DNA of 64,000 bases, taken from the NCBI RefSeq assembly GCF_020379485.1, contig NC_063446.1:15436471-15500470 (forward strand), in the 5' to 3' direction. Every line of letters begins with the position of its first letter. The stretch's first letter is position 1. Source of the DNA: Brassica napus. Its lineage: Eukaryota; Streptophyta; Magnoliopsida; Brassicales; Brassicaceae. Below the pieces are notes generated by a model that worked only from the letters and a program-made list of their open reading frames with translations, ran no database searches and was not told the origin of the DNA. Shown piece after piece: positions 24,304 through 33,268 of the stretch. Both the position numbers and the translations under genes were made by a program.

Positions 24304-25345
24304 GAGCATCTTTAAAAGACATTCCTATAATTTCAAATATAAAGTTTTTTGTTTTGTAAAAAAAATTTCATTAAAGTTTTGAGGAGTGAAATTCTATATT
24401 TGAAATTTTAGTACTCGAAACTTCAAAGTTTCATATTTTTGTTTCATTTTGGTCACTACAATTACACATTACATTTATGATAAATATTTTCTCGTTTATC
24501 CTTTTAATCCTTAAAAATCTCATAAATATTTCAATTTTTTTCTAAATTTATGTTTTACACATAAAAATAAATAAAAAATTTAAAGTAATATTTAAATATC
24601 TTAAAACTAGAGTTAGACAACAACAATTAATATACAAAAAAAACTTTTAGAAAATTACATGATGACATAATTATTACACAAATTTAAAATAGTACAACAA
24701 CACTAATAGTTTGGTAAATTTGATCCAGAACCTCCAAAATTTTCAAAATATTGACCAAAACATTTTGTGCAACTAGAGATGGTTGTTATTATTGTTTTTG
24801 ATGTCTTTTCCGTACGATTCTTTCTTTTTCAGATCGAATGTATTCACGAGTATTAAGATCATCGATATAAGTTAAGTCTTTTTAACAATATTTTATTTTC
24901 TTCTTTTATTTTTTTTGTTCAGATCTAATGTATTTAAAAATATTAATATCACCCGATTTTAATAATTTTTATCTCGTAATCTACAAATTAGAAATGAAAA
25001 GTCATTTTTTACTTCAAAATGCGCTAATTGATCATATGCATTAAAAAATAATTTATGGAATAATATGGTATTTTATTGAAGTTTAATGTCAATAATTTCT
25101 ATTTAAAATTTCTATTTTAATATAAAATGTTATTAATTAATAGTGTGTAATATTTATATATATATATGCTAGTTATTTACAATTTTTTATGAATTCAATT
25201 TAGTTATGAAAAATGTAAAAACCATAATATAAAATACAAATAATTTTAAAGTTAAGTTTTCTTTTGAAGAAAATATTTTTAAACTTCAAATATAAATTTT
25301 TTGGAAACTTCAAAATCGAGTGTATCTTTGGAGATACTTTATTAA
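24304..25345. repeat. Possible large AT-rich inverted-arm element
   Basis: The left arm begins GAGCATCTTTAAAAGACATTCC after TAA. It contains TTTCAAATATAAAGTTTTTTG, which is roughly inverted near 25275-25310 (CTTCAAATATAAATTTTTTG and its surroundings). The right end is not sharply defined. It may be a non-autonomous PIF/Harbinger-like element. Low confidence. Confidence 0.3.
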
Positions 25346-26411
25346 CAAAAATTCAATTAAATTCACTAACTACCCAAAACCGTCCCTTCTATCATACTTT
25401 TTTTTTTTTGCTAAATGTCTCTTACTTTCTCTTTCTATCTTTCTCTACAATTTAATTCTCTTTTTTTGATTATTTGCCTATATTTTTAATATATCCGTTA
25501 ATTAATTATGCAACTATCCATTTGAAATTGTACATTTTTAATAAACGTCCTCACGTGTGAGTCACCTTGTGATCTGTGGAAGCCGACGAATGTCACACGA
25601 GTGTCTAAACAGTAGACGACGCGTTAAAATCAGTTGTTAAAAAGTTTAGCATGAGTGAGTGAGCCCTCACCCAAAACCCGCAGGCTCCACAAGAGATTTC
25701 AACGATGTTGAGTTGACATCTCTCTCCACCGTCTACTACAAACTGTCGGCGGAGTACTCTCCTTTGTTTAATTATAGTTTTATATTTTTGTATACTATTT
25801 GTTTGAAGTACTTTGGAGTTGGTTAATTAATATTATGTGAATAGAATATGGATAAAAAAGAACCAAAAGCTTAGCTGTTGCACTTACACATTTGTTTTTC
25901 GTTTCAACTTGTAAAATATTTAATTACTTATTTTAGTAACTTCTCTCCAGCTTCCATATGACTCCAAAAACCCATGTCGTTTATCTTTTCGATACAATCC
26001 CACATTATAAAATCCTGAAGAATTAGTGTACCTTCTCACACACACTATATATTACATGGAACAATAACTTTATATGAAGAAACTATCGAAATCACTTGAC
26101 TACATTGTTTCAAGGGGTTAAAGAATTGTGTAATCTACGTCCGTTTGAATTGAAGAATGTTTTAAAAACGACTGATATATATCATATGCCATAATTCACT
26201 AACCTATAATCTATGAGACCAACCGTTATTTTCTCATAGTAGATGGGAATTAAATTGCTTTATCTGGACGAAAGTGATACAATTCTGAACTTTCGTACTT
26301 GCACGAGCTACGTTTTAATCCTATTAAATATTCAGTACACACTATTAACTACAAATTTTTAAAAGTTAAATTGTAGAAAAAAGAAGAGAGGAGGAAGTTG
26401 CCCTAGGATAC
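25346..26411. other. Intergenic, no gene seen
   Basis: AT-rich spacer with a GC-richer island at about 25545-25760 that shows no coding frame. Remote upstream region of the cyclin gene. Confidence 0.5.
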
Positions 26412-26414
26412 TAA

Positions 26415-26682
26415 GAGCATCAATATCCCAGAAACCCCATTTGGGGTTTCTTAATTTTTTTTTTTTTTTTTTTTTTTTACTTTTTCGAATTAAAAAAATA
26501 AAAATTAAAAACGAACCAATCGCAGGTCGCCACGTATCAGTGGGACCCGCGAACAGTGTAAGAAACCCTTAAGGACCGACTACTATTTGGTAGTTTTGGT
26601 AACCGGTTTCTTAAAAAAAAGTGGGTCCTGCGCGGGACCCACACGGTAAGAAACCCTTTAGTTACCTCCAATAAAGATGCTC
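26415..26682. mobile_element. Tourist (PIF/Harbinger-type) MITE upstream of the cyclin gene
   Basis: Terminal inverted repeats GAGCATCAATATCCC and CAATAAAGATGCTC (reverse complement GAGCATCTTTATTG), flanked on both sides by TAA (26412-26414 and 26683-26685). A 3-bp TWA duplication is the PIF/Harbinger signature. Inside is the family core CCAATCGC...CCACGTATCAGTGGGACCCGCGAACAGTG. The right end lies 37 bp from the TATA box of the cyclin gene. Confidence 0.85.
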
Positions 26683-26719
26683 TAAAGCTACTCTTCTCCA
26701 CACACTCCCTAGCTTACTG

Positions 26720-26729
26720 TATATAAAAA
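26720..26729 (+). promoter_or_regulatory. TATA box of the cyclin gene
   Basis: TATATAAAAA lies 80-89 bp before the cyclin ATG in otherwise mixed sequence. The leader that follows is CA-rich and lacks ATG. Inferred from position and motif. Confidence 0.65.
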
Positions 26730-26808
26730 GCCTCTTCAAACCTATCTCATTACTCATTTCACAAATATAAACCTCTAACAAGACGACAAAAAACACATTT
26801 CTTGATTA

Positions 26809-27590
26809 ATGGCGCCTTCTCTAGCGATTTCTCCGAGGAAGCTCCGGTCAGACCTTTACTCATACTCTTACCGAGACGGTTCCAACACACCACTCGTTAT
26901 CTCTGTTCTCTCGTCTCTTATAGAGCGGACGGTAGCTCGGAACGAGAGGATCAGCCCGAGCTACGGTGGTTTTGGTAAGACATGTGTCTTCGATTGCATG
27001 GAAGTTCCTGACATGACGATCCAATCGTATTTAGAGAGGATTTTCCGGTATACCAAAGCCGGTCCATCGGTTTACGTTGTTGCTTATGTGTACATTAACC
27101 GGTTCTGTCAAAATAATCAAGGTTTTAGAATCAGTCTCACTAATGTACATCGTCTACTTATTACAACCATCATGATCGCTTCCAAGTACGTCGAAGACAT
27201 GTAAGTTAAAAAAACTATTTAAAATGTTGTTAAATTCATTTTATTTGTAAATTCTTGAAAACAAAGTCGTGGTGTTGGGTTGACTCATTTTTCTTTCTCT
27301 TTGACCATTACAGGAACTACAGAAACTCGTACTTTGCCAAAGTAGGAGGGTTAGAGACAGAAGATTTGAACAACATGGAGTTGGAGTTCTTGTTCTTGAT
27401 GGGGTTTAAGTTGCATGTGAATGTGAGTGTGTTCGAGAGTTACTGTTGTCATCTTGAGAGAGAAGTAAGTATCGGGGGAGGTTATCAGATCGAGAAGGCA
27501 TTACGTTGCGCTGAGGAAATCAAATCGAAACAAATTGTTCAAGATCCTAAACATCATCATCACCATCAATTTTCACGAGTCTTGTTGTAG
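26809..27590 (+). CDS. CYCP3;1: P-type (U-type) cyclin, CYCP3;1-like
   Basis: Two exons, 26809-27200 and 27314-27590, joined through a GTAAG donor and TTACAG acceptor, encode 222 residues. The cyclin box spans about residues 25-165. Recognisable blocks include VISVLSSLIERTVARNER, PDMTIQSYLERIFRYTK, YVVAYVYINRF and the end of helix 5, ELEFLFLMGFKLHVNVSVFESYC. P-type cyclins resemble yeast PHO80/Pcl cyclins, bind Cdc2/CDKA-type kinases and are linked to nutrient-dependent cell-cycle entry. The intron after EDM is at the family's conserved position. The C-terminus has a short His run (KHHHHHQ). It follows Sec61 beta in the same order as Arabidopsis At2g45070-At2g45080; the duplicated block on chromosome 3 holds CYCP3;2. 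The proximal promoter is only about 130 bp before a MITE begins. Confidence 0.93.
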
Positions 27591-27697
27591 TCAAGAAGAA
27601 CTCTGTTTTGTCGTTTTTTTTGGGTCTTTGACTTTCTGATTACCTTGTCGGTTGGGCTTTTCTTGAATGTAAATGTAAATGCATAATATATAGTGTC

Positions 27698-28321
27698 CGA
27701 ATGGAGGAGCGGGACAAGTGCAGTTATCCTGCATATGCAGTTCTCTCGCACTGCATTTACCATTCACTCTTTTCTGTTTGTAAAAGCAGTTCAAGCGAGA
27801 GATCTGCATGCAGTTCAATATTTTTTGTCTTTTTGTGAAAAAAGCAGGTGCAGATCTCACCCGCCAACATTTGGTAGTGTTGATCTGCTTTTTTTTTGTT
27901 TGGTCAATAAATAACTTTGTTACAACACATAACTTTAAAAATATATTTATCTAATTTTATGAATATAATATTTTTATTTTATTTACAACTTTAACAATAC
28001 AAAATTATTATTTTCTACTTATTATTTTTTGTCATATAATTTTTAATTTTTTAAATAAAAAAATAAAAGAAGTATAAGCATCTTATAAAACATTTACAGG
28101 TATTTCGGACGATACTATAACATCTAAGATATTTGTTTAGATATCTAGGTGTCATTTTTATTGTTTTAATATATGATATATAGTTTTTAAATGATTTTGT
28201 CATTCATAAGTTATAATAAATTATTTGATCGGTTTGATCTGGTTCTCTCCTGCATGATCCGCTTGATCTGCACTTGTCCTGCTTGATCTGCATGATCTGC
28301 TTGAACTGCTTTTACCATTCG
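27698..28321. mobile_element. Non-autonomous TIR element with GCAGATC-rich arms
   Basis: The left end CGAATGGAGGAGCGGGACAA at 27698 is inverted at the right end (reverse complement from 28321 reads CGAATGGTAAAAGCAG). Both arms contain many short palindromic GCAG/ATGCAG/GATCTGC units and a shared GGACAAGTGCAG block, while the centre is AT-rich. The target duplication is not clear. The left arm begins about 110 bp after the cyclin stop codon and may lie in its 3' region. ORFs here are not genes. Confidence 0.6.
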
Positions 28322-28790
28322 AAACCATGACTTTTTTATGTGTCTATGAATCAGCAATGCAGATTATTGTATGTGTACCTGTCGAGGTTTAAGGAAATGG
28401 TTTTTATACACTAATATACAATTTTCTTGTCAATCTGTTTTTTTGTCATCTAATAGTTTCTCAGACATGTGAACTATCAACACTAGCTTAGACACTAGAA
28501 TCAATTGATTAAGAAATGGGCTGTCACCCGTGATTGTGAAATCTCATAAATTATGTATTAAATGCTTATATTGTTGGTAATCTTAGGGCCTTGTTCATCT
28601 CATAACCAAACAAATGTTGTTGTCTTTTTCTTTTTTGAAAGAAACAAAATGTTGTATTTATTTGTTGGTTATAGACTTATAGTCTGAGGAATTTACATTT
28701 TAACTAGCAAGCGCAGGTGTATTTACACTTTCTAACTTGGGACGATTGTCTTTATTTTGGAGAAACAAAAAACACAGTTCATGGGTGTCT
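28322..28790. other. Intergenic, no gene seen
   Basis: AT-rich spacer between two transposon clusters with no recognisable coding sequence. Confidence 0.5.
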
Positions 28791-28793
28791 TTA

Positions 28794-29028
28794 GAGCATC
28801 ATTATCCCTAAGAGACGCTCAGAACATGATTAATAGAGAGTTTTTAGGGTGGGGTTCTTAACGGAATATAAGAAACCGTCTCTTAACTTTTAACTAAAAA
28901 AGATAAGAACCGGTTCTTAAATATCTTATTTAAGAATCGATTCTTGGTTTTTTTAGTTAAAAGTTAAAAGATTGTTTCTTATATTCCGCTAAGAACCCCG
29001 TCCTAAGAACCATCCATTAATCATGCTC
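28794..29028. mobile_element. Tourist-type MITE, long inverted repeat
   Basis: Ends GAGCATCATTATCCC and ATTAATCATGCTC with TTA on both sides (28791-28793 and 29029-29031). Much of the element is a near-palindrome: TTTTAACTAAAAAAGATAAGAACCGG is inverted about 60 bp later. This copy lacks the CCACGT core of its relatives. Confidence 0.85.
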
Positions 29029-29031
29029 TTA

Positions 29032-29346
29032 TAGCATGTTTATCCGGAGTTCTTAGTGAGGTTCTTAGTGCGTGAGTCCCCACAAAACCCTTAAGGATCG
29101 GTTACAAAAACTATTAATTTATCCGGGGTCCTTAGTGAGGTTCTTAGTGCGTGAGTCCCCACAAAACCCTTAAGGATCGGTTACAAAAACTACTACTTAA
29201 GAATCGATTTTAGTGAGTTTCTTACACTGTTCGCGGACCCCACTGACTCGTGGCGGCCCGCGATTGGTTTGCTTTTTAAATTTTTTTTTTTTAGATAAAA
29301 AAAAGCCTAAGAAACCCATTTGAGTTTTTTAGGGATAAACATGGTC
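29032..29346. mobile_element. Tourist-type MITE with internal 79-bp duplication
   Basis: Ends TAGCATGTTTATCC and GGATAAACATGGTC, flanked by TTA at 29029-29031 (shared with the preceding element) and 29347-29349. The segment beginning TCCGGAGTTCTTAGTGAGG at 29043 is repeated at 29122 (TCCGGGGTCCTTAGTGAGG), a tandem duplication inside the element. The family core (TGTTCGCGGACCCCACTG...CCCGCGATTGGT) is present near the right end. Confidence 0.85.
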
Positions 29347-29769
29347 TTAGGGGCTTTTAAGCTTTTTTAATATTTTTAAGTATTAAAAGTGACTTAAGAG
29401 ACAACATTAAGAAACCCAAATATTTTTATGCTCCATTGCAAGGCAATTAAGGGTTTTTTAAAAAAAATTATTATGGCAAGAAGATGCCATGAGATGAAAA
29501 TTGTTTATAAAACATGAATCTTTACCATTGCATGGTCTGGATTTTATAACCGGTTCAAACATAAATGGAAAGAGACTAATACAATGACGTTTAAGAATAG
29601 CATTTTCTTCACCACATACAATGTCAAGAATGTTCAAACTTCTGCTACAAAGTACCAATAAGAAGACCTACATGAATTCAGGTTAAAAATCTTCAGTGTC
29701 CATCAATCACTGAACCCCTAAGACTCAAAACGCTGAGAGAGATGCATAGGGTCATATATAAGAACTTAC

Positions 29770-31031
29770 TTTCCATTAAGTCCCAGTGAAAGACCAACAA
29801 AACAACGTATGTACCAAATGCCATAAAGGGAATGTACAAGTCTGGCGCATTGATATCATAGATGGGAGGCTTGTATGAGAGCCTACCCCCAACTGGTTCA
29901 GAGATTCTAGCCCAGTGTCCCTGATCGTTTGAAGCAAAACACGAACTAGTTTTACTTAATGGCTGGTCTGAGAAAGTCTCAAACAGAAAGAGACAAGAGA
30001 AGACAAGCTCACCCGGTGAAGGAAAGGAAACAAAACAACCTTGAGTTTGTTCCTAACATACTGATCATTCACTTTGAAATAGTATTGAGGATCAGAGAAG
30101 TAACGAGTAATCTGTTCCAAATTTCAAGAAGAAGACAAACAACTTCAAAATTGATGTAAAGAGAGATGTGGAATTCACCAAGAAAATAACTCTTACATTG
30201 CTCTGCACACGCTCAGAGCTTGATCCTAGAATCCTCTCCCCATACGTACATCTCTCTGCCTATCAAAACAAAATCAACACATCTTTAATCTCATATGAAC
30301 CAGAAGTATACCAAACAGTTTGCATATCAATATTCTTACAAAGACATATTTGCTTCTTAGATTCAACAAAACTCTCTTCTAATGTCAACCATTCCCCATG
30401 AGAGACCTTTCCATGACTCATAACCCTTTCTTTCTCCATATTTACATACCAACGCCATCGCCGTAATCCTACAAAACAGCAAAACACAAAACAAAGTCTC
30501 AATCTTTTAATTGCAAAGTCTCAATCTTTAGACTGGTCTTAACACAAAATGAAGATGGAAGCTTAACAGATATCAAGAACTCGAGAAACCCACAACAGAA
30601 ACTACTATCTCGCAGCACTATAGATCAAAAGTTCAAAACTTTTCTACGATGAGAGAGTTGAATCAATTAAAGCAAGGAAGAAGGGAGAGGAACCATTCGA
30701 CAACGCTGGAAACATGAACAGCCCAAGTGGGTAAAGACAATGCGTTTAGCTGAAGAGAATCAACCGCTGCCATAGCAGTACTATCTGGTCCTGCCACTAT
30801 GAATGTTGCAGCCACCAAACCGGTTCCGATAAGACCGGAGAGACAAATCGGTTCATGGGTTAAGGTACAAGTATATGGAATTGACTTGTAAGAGGAGATG
30901 GAGACGGAGAAGATGAGCGAATATGGGAAGGAAATTGCCAGAGATCGGGTTTGGCGCAAGAGAGAGAGAGAGAAGAAACCAAACGACCAAAAACAAAGAC
31001 ACCTCTCCTCTCTCCTCTCATTTGCCAACAC
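29770..31031 (-). pseudogene. Chimeric pseudogene: DUF2499-type plastid gene 5' part fused to YIF1/HRF1 internal exons
   Basis: On the minus strand, 31031-30694 encodes a Ser-rich N-terminus (probable plastid transit region), then NALSLPTWAVHVSSVVEW, a conserved block of the DUF2499 family. It joins through a GT donor at 30693 to an exon at 30468-30387 reading ITAMALVCKYGERKGYESWK and LSWGMV. The DUF2499 homology then stops abruptly. From 30259 three exons of an unrelated gene follow: 30259-30197 (YGERILGSSSERVQSN), 30111-30013 (ITRYFSDPQYYFKVNDQYVR...FLHR) and 29930-29770 (HWARISEPVGGRLSYKPPIY, then DINAPDLYIPFMAFGTY). These are diagnostic of YIF1/HRF1, a multi-span ER-to-Golgi membrane protein. 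The last exon carries a small frameshift after GTYVVL, and the first exons and C-terminal half of HRF1 are missing. Splice borders are retained, so a hybrid transcript could be made, but no full product of either gene can. This looks like transposon- or recombination-mediated gene-fragment shuffling. Confidence 0.75.
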
Positions 31032-31099
31032 GTGGCCACGAATTGAATTTATTAATTATATTGTAAACATATCCAAATACAAATTGTCTTGATTACACT

Positions 31100-32215
31100 T
31101 AAAAAAAGAAACTTTGAGAAAGAGGGAAAATAAATGAGCTTTATAGATCTCAGCTTCTCTTTTCAGATCTGGTTAAGACCGGCGTGCGTGGGCTTACACA
31201 GCCACAACGTCGGTCTTAATCCTTCGTTTAGCTGGCTTTTGGTGTTGGTTTTCTCGTGTTTGATAGAGATTTCTTCTTGGTGGTTGTGTGATTACGGTGG
31301 GAGAAGTTTCCCGGTTCGATCTCCGGTCAGAGCTAACTAATCTACTTGATTATGACGAAGAAGACGCCGGATCTGGTAGAGGTACGGAGCAATTCACCTG
31401 CAAATGTCTTCTTCTTTGCATTTTACTGAGCTTCTGTTAAGATCTTGTTGTCCGGGGACCAAATCCATCAACTCTCGCCATGTTTTGAGATCTCTGCTCC
31501 GTTCAGAGGTGTTTATGGCTTTAGAAAGGCTGAATCTGAGGTGTCTTTGTTGGGATTTTAGTGTCAATCTTCTTTTACCTTCGTTCTAGCTTCGGTGTAA
31601 GCGGTGTGCGATGGTGGCGTGGTGGTGTGTGGAAAACAGAACATGTCTAACATCTTTGAGAAGTTTCAGGTTGCTTGTCCCGCTCTAGGAAAGAGTCATT
31701 GTCGCGGCCTTTGGATAAGTGTATTTCTCGGTTTGTCTTTTGCTCTCGTGTTCCTCGGGTGCTTCGGCTAATCGAAGCAGTATAATGAGGTTGAGGGTAG
31801 TAAGGTTTCTGATGAAGGTTCGTTTGAGGAGGGAGCTTGCCCCAGTTGTAGTTCTTCTCTGGTTGGTATATGATGTTATTCTTGTTGGTTTTGGCTTGGT
31901 ACTGTGAACTGGAGGTTCATGTAAGTTTAGTTATGTTTCGTTGTTAAGGCCACCGCATCGCTTCCTCTCTCGTCAAGAGTTCCGGCTGTTCAAACCGTAA
32001 AAGAATTAATATTGTTATCCCTTGTCAAATATTGTCTTTAGCTTTGGTTATATGAGTCTAGAGTTCTCTTGTGTTGATTGTAGTTTTATCAAGTGTCACT
32101 CTTTATTTGGGTTTAAGTCACCCGTTGTTTGGATTCATGTCTCCCTGTTGTGGGTTTAGGATCTCATTCTTGTATGTTCTGTTCTCCAAGTTTTTTTAAT
32201 CAAAACCAGTTGGGG
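31100..32215 (+). other. GC-richer non-coding retroposon-like unit
   Basis: A stretch of about 1.1 kb with balanced composition, CT-rich leader (GATCTCAGCTTCTCTTTTCAG near 31147) and no frame longer than about 68 codons. The 3' end is TTTTTTTAATCAAAACCAGTT followed by an A-run (32216-32224). It resembles in style the units at 20480-21300 and 3545-4440. No protein family recognised. It could alternatively be the remnant of a transcribed pseudogene. Confidence 0.35.
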
Positions 32216-32473
32216 AAAAAAAACTAGAAATCAACAAAAGATAAAATGATGTAACTTGGAAAGATAAAATCAACCGACTCTTCTTTCCCCTAATGAAGAA
32301 AGGTTCTTCTGTCAATATGTATTTTTCATTTTTTTTAAAAATTAGGTTAAGAGACACCATTGGAAACCGCGATAATGATGCTCTTATTATTGAGGTAAAT
32401 AATACTATTAATAATCTAAAAAGTTTTTTTAGTATAAGAAATTAAGAATAGTTCAAAGGATTAGACACAAAGT

Positions 32474-32690
32474 CAGGTCCGTCCTTGCTATAAGGCAAGT
32501 AAAGCACATGCTTTAGGCCACAAGATATATAACCAATTTTAGGGCCACATTTGTATTTCAGATTCAGCCATATTCAATGATTTGAAGCACTGTTATGTTG
32601 TTTGTATTACTATTTTCCATTAGTATTTATATAAAAGGCCACATAATTTTTATTGTGCTTTAGGCCACATCAAATTTTGGGACGGCACTG
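32474..32690. mobile_element. Short hAT-type MITE with perfect 8-bp duplication
   Basis: Ends CAGGTCCGTCC (32474) and GGACGGCACTG (to 32690), an 11-bp imperfect inverted repeat. Both sides carry CACAAAGT (32466-32473 and 32691-32698), a perfect 8-bp target duplication. Internal GGCCACA/TTTAGGCCACA motifs are repeated. 217 bp, non-coding. Confidence 0.9.
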
Positions 32691-32698
32691 CACAAAGT

Positions 32699-33268
32699 AT
32701 CTGGCTTGCCCCCATGCCTAACTTACATGTAACTTACTTTCGTAATGGATTATTAATTAACTTCAAGGAACCATTTAGCAAGTAAAAGTCCAATGAACAC
32801 GCCCCCTGGAAGATGTATACAAAACCTACGTAATGTTTTAAAATTTGTATTCATTGTTCGGAAAAAAACAATAACTCCATTAGCTTACAAATTTGTAAGG
32901 ATTAATTACTTTCAAGATTAAATCCTATAAAATATTGCCATCCTTTAAAAAAGTTATATTGCAAAGTCTTAAATCCTTGAACTTGTTTCCAGAATTTTAA
33001 ACTCAACAATCAATCTTAAAAAACTACTTTCCAATTTCTCTGTGTTAGAAAATCTGGAGTAGTCAACTGAAAAATATGTCAAATATATACGTTACTAGAT
33101 ATATATATAAGCAATAGAAGTTAATAAAATATACATAAGAAGTTATATATTGACAATATAGCATATTTTGGTCAACTATCAATAATTTATTAAGGAATTA
33201 TCTTATAACTAGTGTTACTTTAAACGAATTCTTCATGTAAAAAACATTATAAATATCAACATCATATA
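32699..33268. other. Upstream region of the expansin gene
   Basis: AT-rich, without coding sequence. An ATTATAAATA motif sits at about 33247, so close to the ATG (33269) that it is probably not the functional TATA box. A better candidate was not identified. Confidence 0.45.

Noticed and set aside
26809..27590. Assignment as CYCP3;2 and the chromosome-3 duplicate block
   Set aside because: The presence of SPX3 and the UCP022280 gene as neighbours fits the At2g45 block, whereas the At3g60 duplicate carries GATA4, EXPB5, VAP27-1, CDS5 and HAM2.
29959..30401. Two plus-strand frames (66 and 77 codons)
   Set aside because: They are antisense to the YIF1/HRF1 exons of the chimeric pseudogene.
31134..31907. 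Three short plus-strand frames
   Set aside because: Each under 70 codons, in different frames, with no splice logic or similarity; treated as a non-coding retroposon-like unit.
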